From Capra hircus (Eukaryota; Chordata; Mammalia; Artiodactyla; Bovidae), in assembly GCF_001704415.2 (NCBI RefSeq), contig NC_030826.1:31119324-31183323 (forward strand): 64,000 nucleotides of DNA, in the 5' to 3' direction. Under the pieces are notes generated by a model, which was not told the origin of the DNA, did not search any database, and worked only from the letters and a program-made list of their open reading frames with translations. Of the stretch, positions 21,631-33,065 are shown one piece after another (position 1 is the first letter of the stretch; every line of letters starts with the position of its first letter). A program made the translations under genes and the position numbers.

Positions 21631-22449
21631 CTGTGCTTTTGTATTAGTGTCCCCTTAATAGCTAAAGAAGATATCCTAATTAAATTCCCACTCTTACAGG
21701 GTTTTAGAGCCATGAGAATTCTCCTTTTTCAAAGCAGATTTTCATGATCCATCATCTCCAGCTCCTCACAGCTCCATCCAGCCTGCAACCACTTCCTGCC
21801 TTGCCATCAATAAAAGCCTGGTCTCAGGGCGGGCCACAAGAGTCTGTTTCCACTTTCAGCACTCTGCCTATCACCTAAAGGGGAAAGGTCCCTACAACTG
21901 CAAATCGGTGAGCTATCCTAACAGCTTCTTCCGAGGGAGTGTTTCATAATATTTCCCAATCACCCAGGGTCTAGTCTAAGACAGGCAATATTGGGGATCT
22001 CTAGGTGTCTCCAAGCTTTTTCTCAGAGCCAATAATTCCATGAAATGGGAAAGGAGAGGTCGGTTTCTGCAAGTCTTTACTTTCAAGTTTTACTGCAAGT
22101 CACTGCAGAGAAAGTAAAAACACCTGTATTAGAAGGGTTTGATCATTTTCTGAAAATTTCTGTCTTTTCATCAATCAAACATACTATATTTTTCTCTACT
22201 TGGCAGGCGTATAACTGAAAACTGGAACTGTAGGATCTTAGAGTTAGATGGAATCTTAGGAATCATCCAGTCCCATCTTGCTCACTGTAAGAATTTCTTT
22301 AAGAGCATTTCAGGTGGCTCTAGATTTGGAGGGCTCAGTGCTTCATAAGTCAGACCATCTAACCTAAGGCTTATTTCTATTGTTAGAAACATTTTTCCTT
22401 CTTTATTGTGGCAAAATGTGACCAGTGATCTCCTAATTTGTCTACCTAA
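21631..22449. other. No gene seen
   Basis: Unique-looking DNA. The block at 22230-22290 (TCTTAGAGTTAGATGGAATC) resembles a common old repeat whose family I cannot name. Confidence 0.4.
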
Positions 22450-22920
22450 CCATCTGTAGGGAAAATTTTGTCTCCCGTGACCTTCACCCCTCCGTGTTAA
22501 TCTGGTAAATATGCTACACTACATGGCCAAGGGACTTTGCAGGTGTGATTAAGGTTACTAATCAAATGTCTTTAAGATTGGGAGATTATCCTGGGTTGTT
22601 GAATGGGCTTAATCAAATCACATGAGCCCTTAAAAGTAGAAATCCTACTCTAGCTGGTAACATAAGGGAAAATAAGGAATTTGAGGCAGGAAAACGTAGA
22701 ATGTACTGTTTTGGCTGGAAGATGAAGAAAATCATGTGCCAAGGAAACTGGGACTTCAGTCCCACAACCACAAGGAAGATAATTCTTCCAACAACTTGAA
22801 AAAGCATAGACCCTTTGATCTCAGCCTTGTGAGATCCTGAACAGAAGACTCAGCTGAGACACTCTGTGCCCAGACTTCTGACTCGTGGAACTACGAGATA
22901 ATAAGTGGGCATTCTTGCTA
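22450..22920 (+). mobile_element. MaLR/ERVL-type LTR relic (MLT1-like), sense
   Basis: GTGATTAAGGTTACTAATCA, GGGAGATTATCCTGGGTTGT and the end GAACTACGAGATAATAAGTG follow the usual order of this LTR group. Exact family uncertain. Confidence 0.6.
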
Positions 22921-24439
22921 CTTGGGACAGGATTCCCCCCACCCCTGAGTCATGAATTACCCCTTCCTGCTCACAGTTAAATGGTAATCATGACCCATCC
23001 ATTCTAGTCAGAGTAGCTCATGCAACAGTACCTCTTCCCCCTCTCAAATCCCTCCTAAGTGCCACCTACTGTACCTAAGCCCCTTCCTGAGGCTTTAGGC
23101 ATATCCTTACTACCTGTTCCTCTTTTCCAACACCCTACAGGCATCCACCATGACAGATGGGTGATGTTGTCCAGTTTTCCCAAGACAGAGGGCTTTCCCA
23201 GGATGTGGAGCTTCCAGTTTGAAAACCAGAAAATTTCTGCTTTAAAACCAGGATGAGATGGTCAACCTACTGGGCTTGCCTGCTTAGGCTAGAGGTTTCC
23301 CCTTAACATAAAAGCTGACCATACCAGACATTTGTTTCTACAGCTTTATTTGAAACTTGGGTTTGAGTGTATGATCTAATGTAGATCAATGGGGTCAAAG
23401 GAAAATACACAGGGAAGCCTCTGGGAAGTCAATTAAACAGAGATGAAGAAAAAGGAACAGTCTTTCTTACTGTCTTTGAATGCCTCTGGATGAAGATATG
23501 ATGCCTGAAACAGTAACAACCATCTTGTGATCATGAGCCTAGTAAGCTTAAGGACCAGATCCATAGGCTGATGGAGGAGAAAGATGAAAGGAGCCTGGTC
23601 CTTGAAGCCATGGTTGGCCCACTGCACTAACTCTGTAGCCACCTTCTTCTGGACATCTTATTATGGGAGATAATATTGTCAGAGCCACTTTTCGCCAAGT
23701 ATTTTGTTTCTGGCAGTTCAGAACATTCTTATGGATACAATACCATGTTTACTGTTCATTCGGCTTCCTGAACACCTGTTCATAGAGCTGTGGACACTAT
23801 AGAGCAGCCTCTGAAGCACTTCTATCACATTTCATTGTGATGATGAGTTTCAATTTCTGCTCATTTGAAACTCTAGCATATAAAAATTAGGGTCCCTCAA
23901 ACACAAGAGTAGGAGGTAAAGTAGATAGCAGAATGACATAGAAATTTTGGCAAGGAAGCTTAGGAGAGATAAAGACAGCTGAAGGAAAGCATGTTGGGAA
24001 TTGAGAATCATTTCCTCACTTCTTTGAGGCACAGAGCCCTGGGAGATGTGGAGATGTATGATGTCTGATGAGCTGACAGTGCGTGACACTATCCAGGGCA
24101 GTGCCTGGGTAACATAACCCAGCACACTGTGGAAGGAGGGGTGGAGAAAGACTGTCTGACATTGGGTGACTTATGTTTGTATATCTGATTTCTAACTTGT
24201 CTACTCTGGGTCCTAGAGACAAGTAGAGTCAAGGAGGAGGGATGCTGCAACTCTGAGCCATAAATTCAGAGTTATTGAGTGTTTAGAAGCCGAACTGGTG
24301 CTGAAGGAAGAAGATGCAGCCCAGCCCATCAGTACGAAAGCAAAGTGAATCTACACCCAGACGTGTGCCCGGTACACAGGGATCTGAGTTCATCTGACTC
24401 ACATTCCCATCTCTCTCTTTCTCTTTTTTTTAAGTAGGT
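22921..24439. other. Mostly unique; LTR-like 3' relic near 23.5-23.75 kb
   Basis: 23490-23745 holds CAACCATCTTGTGATCATGA, CTTATTATGGGAGATAATAT and TTTCTGGCAGTTCAGAACAT, resembling the 3' end of an old LTR. The minus frame at 23433-23642 overlaps it and is not a gene. The rest shows nothing recognisable. Confidence 0.4.
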
Positions 24440-24454
24440 GATTTGTCCCTGTCT

Positions 24455-24788
24455 TTTTTTAAAAAAGAATTTATTTATTTTATTTTATTGGCTTTGCAGG
24501 TCTTTGTTGCTGTGCATAGGCTTTCTCTAGTTGTAGCGAGTGGGGGCTCCTCTTCGTTGTGGTGCATGGGTTTCTCATTATGGTGGCTTCTCTTGGTGTG
24601 GAGCACAGGCTTTGGGCATGCGAGCTTCAGCAGTTGCGGTTCCCTGGGCTCTAGAGAGCAGGCTCAGTAGCTGTGGCACAGGGGCTTAGTTGCTCCACGG
24701 CATGTGAGATCTTCCTAGACCAGGGAGTGAACCATGTCTCTTGCATTGCAAAGTGGATTCTTAACCACTGGGTCACCAGGGAAGCCCC
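24455..24788 (-). mobile_element. CHR-L SINE, antisense
   Basis: Poly(T) edge, GGCTTTCTCTAGTTGTAGCG, TTAGTTGCTCCACGGCATGT, and the head complement CACCAGGGAAGCCCC. Close to full length. Confidence 0.9.
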
Positions 24789-26036
24789 TACATCCCATTT
24801 TTAAAGATAGGTTTTGCCGAGCCCTCACCACCCTGGTCTTGTTACACAAAAATACCTCTTTGAATAAAAAATTATTCTGTCAGTCCTCAGGTTGGGAAAG
24901 GGTTTTGTTTTTCAAGACGTGGCTGTCTTATTTTGTCCCTGGAAGGATGCTGAGTGAAGCTACAGAGCCCAGTCTGAGTTGAGCACCGCACATTCTAATG
25001 CAATATGGTAACTGAAGGATCCATGGGCATCAGGGGATTTGCTGAGTCTTACTGAACAGATCTCAATAGTACGAAGTTTTGTATTTTCTCCCATTCTAAT
25101 CTCTTGGTGTCCACATTTGCCAGGCTGTGGTTAAAGCTGGCCTCTGGCAGAGTATATGGGAATAAGCACCCTTTTGTTCACAGTTCTTGCCACAGAAGTG
25201 CGTCATTTTAGCCAGGTGATCTCAGTGACCTCTTAAACTTTGAGAGCTTCTCTGTTGGAGCCACAGAAATGCCACTTTTTGATGAAACAAGCAGCAGGCA
25301 TGCATTCCTCTCTCTTCTCCTAAACTGTGTGTGTGCAGCATCTGTGTTTTGTGTGGCATATTGTACCTCTGAGTGTAGTGTCGTGTGTGTTGGGTATTTG
25401 CATTGCTCTAGTTGGTGTGTGTGCACTAGAGAGAAAGGTGCAGGAGGAAGGAATTTACCTTCTCTCTAGGAATGGCAGGGATGTTGAAAAATCTTCTCTA
25501 AATCGCTAATCTCTTCACCCAAGATTAAGCAAATAAAATTGTTGGCTCGAAGAAGTCAGATTCTTGATGACTCCGAAGAGACAGCAGCAAAGTGAGTCAA
25601 GAAGCTTAGCTTCATATCAGCAAAGAGATAAAGGGGCTTGAGTTCTGAATGACAGCCTGAGCAATATACTCTAATCCGATTATCAGGGAATTCAGTGTCA
25701 CTCCATATTAACAGTGGATTTAAAAATGGCCCCTAAAGACTTAGCGTTCATCATCCGAAGGCTGCAGTTATTCCTGAGGATAAAATAACCCTGACCTGAA
25801 ACACCAGGCTAAGGGGCCAGAGACTGGGATGCTCCTGGGATGAGGGGAAGCTGAGACTCATCTCTCACAAGGCTCCTTTGTTCACCCAGGGCCCTGTGGG
25901 GGCTGTCACTTCTCCTCTGCTCAGAAGAGAGAATGGGGATGGAACTAACTGGCTGGTTAAAAGCCTTAGCTTTTATATTTCGCAGCTGATGACTGTAAGG
26001 CTTAGTGAAAGTAAGTGAATTGATTAGGCTCATCTA
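24789..26036. other. Repeat-poor stretch, no gene seen
   Basis: Unique-looking DNA with a TG-rich part at 25326-25435. Small ORFs there have no domain. Confidence 0.45.
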
Positions 26037-26046
26037 TATACTTAGA

Positions 26047-26258
26047 AGGCTTCCCTGGTGACTCAGTGGTACAGAATCCACCTGCTCATGCCGGAGAGGT
26101 GGGTTTGATCCCTGGGTTGGGAAGATCTCCAGGAGAAAGAAAGGGCAACCCACTCCACTATTCTTGCCTGGGAAATCCCATGGACAGGGGAGCCTGGTGG
26201 GCTGCCATCCAGGGGGTCGCAAATGAGTTGGACATGACTCAGTGACTAAACAACAGCA
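26047..26258 (+). mobile_element. Bov-tA SINE, near full length, sense
   Basis: tRNA-like head GGCTTCCCTGGTGACTCAGT, B-box-like GGTTTGATCCC, Bov-A body, and the ACTAAACAACAGCAA tail. Weak TSD-like CTTAG words flank it, and ACACTTAGGA recurs again at about 26306. Confidence 0.9.
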
Positions 26259-26788
26259 ATGACATACACTTAGGAGCATGGTTGAGCGACTAACACATGT
26301 TCACACACTTAGGAACAGAAGTAAGTTTCAAACTCAGCTTTATCAGACCGCAAAGTACATGGTCTTTCTACTACATCTTGCCTACAAGTAAGGAGGAAAT
26401 GAGGCATTCCATGGTTCCCCTTGTTTAAGTGTTCATCAAACCGAGTGTTGTCTTCTTACAACCTTCCAATGTTTGTTGTGGCTGTGATGTCAGATCGCCC
26501 CAGGATGGAAAGGTGTCTTTCTACTTGGTGAATACATCCTTGATCACCACTGAGCATAAAATCAGAGGTCATGGACCACTGGAGTTCTTGGCTAAAGCCT
26601 AGCCCACTGGAACATGCTGCTGTTCATATTTTTATTTGTGATTTGCTAATTTTCTCATCATGAATGAAAGATTATTTGGGACTACCCTCAGTGAAGAAAC
26701 AAGGTTGCTTGACTGAGAAAGAAAATCTCTTCCCTCCTTTTGCAGTTAAATGTTGACATGTGGTCAACCACTTTAAAAAGGGGTGGAG
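26259..26788. other. No gene seen
   Basis: A Bov-A tail-like scrap (GAGCGACTAACAC) lies at about 26285-26297. The rest is unique-looking. Confidence 0.4.
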
Positions 26789-26912
26789 TGGGACTTCACT
26801 GGTGGTCCAGAAGTTAAGACTCCATGCTCCCAATGCAGGAGGCCTGGGTTCGATCCCTGGTCGGGGAACTGGGGGAACTAAGATCCCTCATGACTGAAGC
26901 AAAGCAGGGTGG
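26789..26912 (+). mobile_element. CHR-type SINE, sense
   Basis: GGGACTTCACTGGTGGTCCA head and GGGTTCGATCCCTGGTCGGG body. Two adjacent GGGGAACT words suggest a small internal duplication. Confidence 0.85.
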
Positions 26913-26952
26913 AGAAGGGGGTAATCATGGGTGCAGCTTTGATTGTTTCTTC

Positions 26953-27078
26953 TTCTTCTTCTTTTTTTTTTTTTTTGCTGTGCAGCTTGTGGGATCTTAA
27001 TTTTCTGACCAGGGCTTGAACCCATGTCCGCTGTAGTGGAAACTCAGAGTCTTACCCACTGGACTGCCAGGGAATTCC
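26953..27078 (-). mobile_element. Short CHR-type SINE, antisense, with TSD
   Basis: Poly(T), then GACCAGGGCTTGAACCC and CTGGACTGCCAGGGAATTCC. GGGTGCAGCTTT (26929-26940) and GAGTACAGCTTT (27081-27092) flank it as an aged TSD. Confidence 0.85.
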
Positions 27079-27093
27079 TTGAGTACAGCTTTT

Positions 27094-27848
27094 TTTTTTT
27101 TTTTTTAAAATTCTAAACTTTTTATTTGGTATTGGGGTATTGCCAATGAACAATGCTGTGATTTCAGGTGAACAGCAAAGGGACTCAGCCATACATATAC
27201 ATACACATGTATCCATTCTCCTCCAAACTCCCCTCCCATCCAGGCTGCCACATAACATTGAGCAGAACCCCCTGTGCTACCCAGCAGGTCCTTGTTGATT
27301 ATCCATTTTAAATATGGCAGTGTGTATATGTCCAACCCCAATTCTCTAACTATCCCTCCCCTTTGGCAGTCATAGGTTCGTTTTCTAAGTCTGTGAGTCT
27401 CTTTCTACTTTGTGAGTTAATCTGTATCATTTATGTTTAGATTCCACACATAAGGGATGCCATATACCTTCTCCGTCTGACTTATTAATACGTCATGGAC
27501 TATGACAGTCTCTGCGTTCATCTGTGCTGCTGCAAATGCCAGCCTCGTTCTTTTTAACGGCTGAGTAATATTCCGTCGTATGTGTAACACATCTTTATTC
27601 AGTCCTCTGTCGACGGACACTTACATTGCTTCCACGTCTTGGCTATTGTAAACAGTGCCGCAGTGAATATTGGGGTGCACGTGTCCTTTCAGATCGTGGT
27701 GTTCTCTGGATATATGCCCAGGAGGGGGATTGCAGGGTCATATGGTAGCTCTATTTTCAGTTTTTTAAGGAACCTCTCTACTATTCATAGTAGCTGTACC
27801 AACTTACATATGCACATATAGTATAGGAGGGTTCCCTTCACTCCCTGG
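27094..27848 (-). mobile_element. L1, 5' truncated, antisense, with TSD
   Basis: Poly(T), 3' UTR (GGACTCAGCCATACATATAC) and ORF2 3' region antisense. The perfect 11-bp TSD GTACAGCTTTT (27083-27093, 27849-27859) shows insertion into the right-hand TSD of the CHR next to it. Confidence 0.9.
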
Positions 27849-27859
27849 GTACAGCTTTT

Positions 27860-28557
27860 GATCAGAGAATTTTTTCCTTCTTGCCTATCTCTGGGGGACA
27901 TAAAGGCAAGAGCTCCACGTTTGAAGGAATAGTAGTTTTACTCTATCATCTTCAGAAAACTACATACATATATAAAAAAAAAACCTTAAAAAAATAGAAG
28001 CATTGCTTTTCTTTCTTTCTATAAAGAAAAGAAAAGAGCGTAGCTAAGTCACAGCCCATAGATGTCAGTAGAATCAAAAGGATCTGGCCCACAGGAAGCC
28101 AAATTCCAAGCTGCTGCCACTAACAAAAAAAGGACTTTATTGACTCTGCGTCTGTCCTTTGTCTGCACACAGGCTGCAGAAGCCCACTCAACAGGAACCT
28201 CGCCCTCTGGATTTCCACATCAAAGACGGGCTGAGGTTCTCTGCCCTGCCTGGGTGGCAGTTTGACAGCCGATATCCTACCTCAGATCAATGCTCCCTGC
28301 CAGTCATTACCGCAACGGATATTTCCTAAACTGTTTGTTCTGAGAAATGTATTCTTTTTAAATTATTTGCGAGGGAAATCTCAGGGAAACTCGACAGCCT
28401 TTGGGCTCTGGAGGTGCGATGAGACCCTGTTATCAGAACAGCTCACCTCTCTGTTTTCTCTTGGCTCCAGAATTAAGTGGGATCTAGAGTGAAACACTCT
28501 GAAATAAGATACGTAGATGTTTTCAGCTTCAACCTTTGTTTCCAACTCTCCTAGGGA
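27860..28557. other. No gene seen
   Basis: CTTTC/GAAAAG-rich sequence near 28005-28037 could fold back on itself. The rest is unique-looking. Confidence 0.4.
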
Positions 28558-28561
28558 TTTT

Positions 28562-28769
28562 GTTGCTGTTTCGATTTAGTCGCTGAGTCATGTCTGACTC
28601 TTTTTGACCCCATGAACTGTAGCCACTAGGCTCCTCTGTCCATGGAAGATTTCTCAGGCAAGAATACTAGAGTGGGTTGCCATTTCCTTCTCCAGGGGAT
28701 CTTCCTGACCCAGGATTTGAACCCACATCTCCTGCATTGACAGGCAGACTCTACCACTGAGCCACTGAA
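28562..28769 (-). mobile_element. Bov-tA SINE, antisense, with TSD
   Basis: Tail complement, Bov-A body and head complement. GGATTTT at 28555-28561 and 28770-28776 is the TSD. Confidence 0.85.
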
Positions 28770-28776
28770 GGATTTT

Positions 28777-29869
28777 ACAAAACTGATGGAAGTAAATTAT
28801 TCTAGCCAGTATCTTCTCCCAATATCTTGTAACTTGGGACACAGAGAACAAGACCCCTTCTGGTGGTGGAAGATACAGCAGGTGAGACATGGGACCTGAG
28901 GAATACCATACTTCAAACCAGGCGAAGGAACCCAAGTTATAGTGACAGACACTGATGATCAAAGCAAACAGAGTTGGTTCGAGACCACCAGTGTTCAGGA
29001 CATGACTCCAGGAGACTTGTGGTCATGAGGCTCCTAACTGCCCTTGACTTTCCCTGACAGCTCATGGGACCAAAGGACTGAAGGTCACGTGGGTTCCTAA
29101 ATGTCCTTCCGAAACAGTCTATTTTGCCCAGTTTCTTTCGGAATGATTTCAGTCATTTGCAACCAAAGCAATCCTGAATAATATACTGATCATTAATGAA
29201 ATGTAAAATGGCTATTGATTTTCACATATTCTGTCACAAGTGACCAAAGCAAGATCTCTTATTAATGTCAATGGTTTTTCAATAGGTTTTTCAGATTTTC
29301 AAAATGGATTCATGAATTTAATTTGTGAATGATGATAATGTTTTTCCATAATTCCAACATATTTATGTGTATGTATACATAGACACATAATTACATGTAA
29401 ATATATGCATATATACAAACATACACATATTCCTTTCTGACTGTGTTGGCAAGGATTTCCAAATTCACTTTGAATAACAGCAGTTACTGGCAATCTATGC
29501 CACGCCTGATTTTAATAAGAATGCTTCTGGATTTCTAGAGTTAACAGTAATATTTGCTGTTTTGGTTTCAGATAGATATAATATATCACATTAATTGAAT
29601 ATCCTATTTTTATTTGACAAAGAACCATACTTTCTAAACACTGGACTGCCAGGAAATTCCCTTGTTTTCCTTTTATTAACTTCTTTTTTGTATGTTTAGA
29701 TCATTTATTTTCAATATATCTGGTTTACAGTAAAACAAGTTAAAGCTTGAGTTTTCTGAGAATTCAAATTTTCTTTTATTCAATAAGTATTGATGCTTAA
29801 TATTACTATGATCTCAGCTTGTATTTTCTCTTTAAAGTAGGAGTTATGTACCACAGGAGTTATATATGG
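28777..29869. other. AT-rich stretch with a TATACA tract and a CHR scrap
   Basis: A TATACA/ACATA-rich tract lies at 29367-29430. 29637-29664 is only the antisense head of a CHR SINE (CTGGACTGCCAGGAAATTCC). No gene. Confidence 0.5.
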
Positions 29870-30003
29870 AGGAGGGCATGGCAACCCACTTCAGTATTTT
29901 TGCCTGGAGAATTCCTTGGACAGAGGAGCCTGGAGGGCTACAGTATATACAGTCCGTGGGGTTGCAAACACTTGGGCATGCCTGAAACTACTTAGCACAC
30001 ATG
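29870..30003 (+). mobile_element. Bov-A SINE fragment, sense, no tRNA head
   Basis: GGAGGAGGGCATGGCAACCC through the 3' tail ending ACTTAGCACACATGC. Confidence 0.8.
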
Positions 30004-30563
30004 CCCGCATGTATCACAGTAGTTTACTATTTCAAGGTGGTTGAGTTTTTCACTTGAAATTTCATTAAATTTTTTTGTTTTTAACACCCGGTTTTAACAA
30101 ATTAGGGGCCAAAGACTATGGCATGAACCATTCAGTTTTGGAGGAATTTATTTACATTTTCTTGGACCTAAAATATGGTTAATAGTGCTTATTAAAGCAA
30201 CTAAAAACTGACTTTATCCATCTCTTAATTTAGACTTTATTATTCATATCTTCTGTGCTTTTGGGAAGGACTAATTAAGGGAACTACTTAATTATACAAA
30301 GACTTAGAGAGTTGGATCGCATTTTTTTACTTCATATTTTTGGTCAATTTTTCCTAATATTACAAATGATTTTCCCTTTATATATTTCAGTATACCTCAT
30401 CTATAAAGATTCAAATCAATTTAACTTTTCTACCAATTTAAAGCTTTATGAATACAAAATGAGTCTTCCTTTCCTATGTCATAGTTTTTGCTTTGAATTT
30501 TACTACGCTTGATTCTAAGTTTCTCACTTTTGTTTTCATTTTTTTCGTGTGTATAATCATCAC
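30004..30563. other. AT-rich stretch, no gene seen
   Basis: No recognised family. Confidence 0.4.
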
Positions 30564-30773
30564 TGGGCTTCCCAGGTGGCACTAGTGGTAAAGGACCTGC
30601 CCACCAATGCAGGAAACATAAGAGCTTAATGTTGATTTTTTTTGAGGGCCTTTGTCAAGTAAGATACAAATTAGCAACAGGGACGGGGGAGCCTGGTGGG
30701 CTGCCGTCTATGGGGTCGCACAGAGTCGGACACGACTGAAGCGACTTAGCAGCAGCAGCAGCAGCAGTAGCAG
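30564..30773 (+). mobile_element. Bov-tA SINE with a replaced middle and (AGC)n tail, sense
   Basis: Head at 30564-30617, about 60 bp of unrelated sequence, then the 3' part at 30678-30746 ending in an AGC repeat (30747-30773). Confidence 0.75.
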
Positions 30774-31470
30774 TCTTTGGCAATCAAGAATCTGGGATTT
30801 TCACTGGAAAAGTTTGAGCACAACAGACTTCAGTGCAGTGGGTGTTGGTGAGCTATGTGCACAGCTCCTGCAGGCAACACTTTCTTCAAGTTTGTGCAAA
30901 GGATCTGATGTGAGAGCAAGATTTGATGAGGGACATGCGCTTACAGGAGTTTTTAAATGAAAAAACAAATACAGAATTCTGTACCTTTAAATTCTAATGG
31001 GGAAAAAAGAGTATAGAGTGCAGGGTTGAAACTTGAGGTGAGAAAGACAGTAATTGATAGAATTTTAAGTCCCCAAAGATACTGTTGGGAATGAGATCCA
31101 GATCATAAGAAGCAGGACTAGTTTTAGGTTAAGAGGAGACCCCTTGCCCATCTTTCTATATGGAAGGTGAATATGACCTGTAGGGAGACGGATGAGTTTG
31201 CAGATGAGACGCAGGAAAGTAGAAAGTGTTTCCATATTATCATTTCTATTTTACAGAGATGTGGGAAGCCGGGGGTCTGTTGATAAAGAGATGGAGTGTG
31301 ACAATGCACAGATTTTCTATGATGTAGGTTTGAAATAGTGATCATGAAAAACAGGAGATAAATTCAATGAGAGAAACACAGAAGAATTGTCATAGCATTC
31401 TGAAGACTTAGGAAAAGTTTCTTGTGGATTTGAGATCCTACCATTTCATGAGGTTGTATGATTTCTTCAC
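30774..31470. other. No gene seen
   Basis: Unique-looking DNA without a recognised family. Confidence 0.4.
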
Positions 31471-31492
31471 TGTTACTTTTTTAAAACATTTA

Positions 31493-31705
31493 TTATTCTT
31501 TTTCCTTTTGAACCTTTTATTGTATTGGAGTATAGCCTGTTAACAATGTTGTGATGGTTTCAGGTGAGCAGTGAAGGGACTCAGCCATACATATATGTGT
31601 ATCTATTCTCCCCCAAACTCCCCTCCTGTCCAGGCTTCCTTGTCACATTTAGCAAAGTTCTATGTGCTGCACATAATTTACTTATTTTTAATTGGAGAGC
31701 AATTG
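31493..31705 (-). mobile_element. L1 3' fragment, antisense, nested at a CHR tail
   Basis: L1 3' UTR antisense (GGACTCAGCCATACATATAT). Flanking words beginning TGTTACTT at 31471 and 31706 and ending CATTTA form an imperfect long TSD in the T-rich edge of the CHR to the right. Confidence 0.75.
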
Positions 31706-31917
31706 TGTTACTTCTTTTTTAAAGCATTTATTTATTTGGCTGTGTCAGGGCTTGGTTGCAGCACTTGGGGTCTTTCCTTGTGGTGCATGGACACTAGTTA
31801 GTGCTCGGGCTTAGTTGCCCTGTGGGGAGTGGGCTCTTAGTTCCCTGATCAGGGATCAAGCCCATATCCTGTGCATTTCAAGGCAGATTCTTAACCACTG
31901 GGCCACCAGGGAAGTCC
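31706..31917 (-). mobile_element. CHR-type SINE, antisense
   Basis: T-rich edge, GGCTGTGTCAGGGCTTGG, TTCCCTGATCAGGGATCAAG, and CCACCAGGGAAGTCCC. Confidence 0.85.
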
Positions 31918-32064
31918 CCGTCCTTCACTATCTAAAGGTGAGAAGTAGAAATAGAGAAAGTGAAAGTTAAGCTGATCCATGGTGTAAATTTTGCTGGGCT
32001 GAAGCAGCAGAATAACAGAAGGGGCTTGAAAATGTTGCTGTGAGTGGCTGAAGTGGCAGAGTGA

Positions 32065-32885
32065 ATGACTTCTATGCTTTTTTGTCAAGAAGTGCTGTAT
32101 GGTCCAGAATGTGCTCTAGCTTAGTGAATATTCCACATAAGCTTGAGAAGAATGTGTGTTCCGTTGTTGTTGGATGAAATGGTTGATAGATGTCCTTTGC
32201 TTCCAGTTGATTGATGATACTGCTGAGTTTGACTATGTCTTTATTGATTTTCTGGCTACCGGACATGTCCATTTCTGATATAGTCACGTTGAAGCCTTCA
32301 ACTATAGTAGTGGGTTCATCTATTTCCTCTTACAACAATACCAGTTTTTGCCTCATGTGTTTTGATACTCTGTCAAACTAACAATTAAGGATTGTTATGT
32401 CTTCTTGGAGAACTAGCCCTTTAAGCATTATGAAATGCCTCTCTTTAACCCTAATAATTTTCCTTGCTTAGAAGTCTGCTCTGTTTGAAATTAATATAGC
32501 TACTTCAACTTTATTCTGGTTAATGTTAGCAAGGCATATCTTTTTCCTTTCCTCTACTTTTAATTTTAATGTATCTTTATATTTTAAATGGGATTCTTGT
32601 AGACGACTATAGTCTACCAGGCTTCTCTGTCCATGGGATTTTCCAGGCAAGAGTACTGGAGTGGGTTGCCATTTCCTTCTCCAGGGGATCTTCCTGACCC
32701 AGGGATCGAACCCAGGTCTCCTGCATTGCAGGCAGACACTTTACCCTCTGAGCCACCAGAGAACTCCAGACAACATATAGTTGGGTCTTGTTTTTTCATT
32801 CACTGACTTTAGTCTTTTAATTGGTATATTGAAACAAATTACTTTTGACATGATTATTGATATTACTGGATTCATATCTACCATG
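32065..32885 (-). pseudogene. L1 ORF2 endonuclease region, antisense relic, split by Bov-tA
   Basis: On the minus strand the sequence reads as the N-terminal endonuclease part of L1 ORF2: KKQDPTICCL at about 32771-32799 and VAILISNRADF at about 32468-32500 match known L1 phrases. The frame is decayed and interrupted by a SINE. L1 ORF2 protein nicks target DNA and reverse-transcribes L1 RNA. This is a fossil. Confidence 0.85.
32611..32767 (-). mobile_element. Bov-tA SINE nested in L1, antisense
   Basis: CTACCAGGCTTCTCTGTCC to CCACCAGAGAACTCC. Flanks AGACGACTAT (32601-32610) and AGACAACATA (32768-32777) are an aged TSD. Confidence 0.85.
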
Positions 32886-32888
32886 TTG

Positions 32889-33065
32889 GGACTTTCCTGG
32901 CTGTCCAGGGGTTAATACTTCACCTTCCAATGTCAAGGGGTACCAGTTCGATCCCTGGTCAGGAAGTTAAAATCCCACAAGCCTTGTGGCCAAAATCCAA
33001 AACAGAAAATAGAAGCAATATTGTAACAAAAAGATTTAAAAAATGATCCACATTAAAAAAAATCT
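32889..33065 (+). mobile_element. CHR-type SINE with long tail, sense
   Basis: GGGACTTTCCTGGCTGTCCA head, and the same ATAGAAGCAATATTGTAACA tail as the copy at 6.2 kb. Confidence 0.85.
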
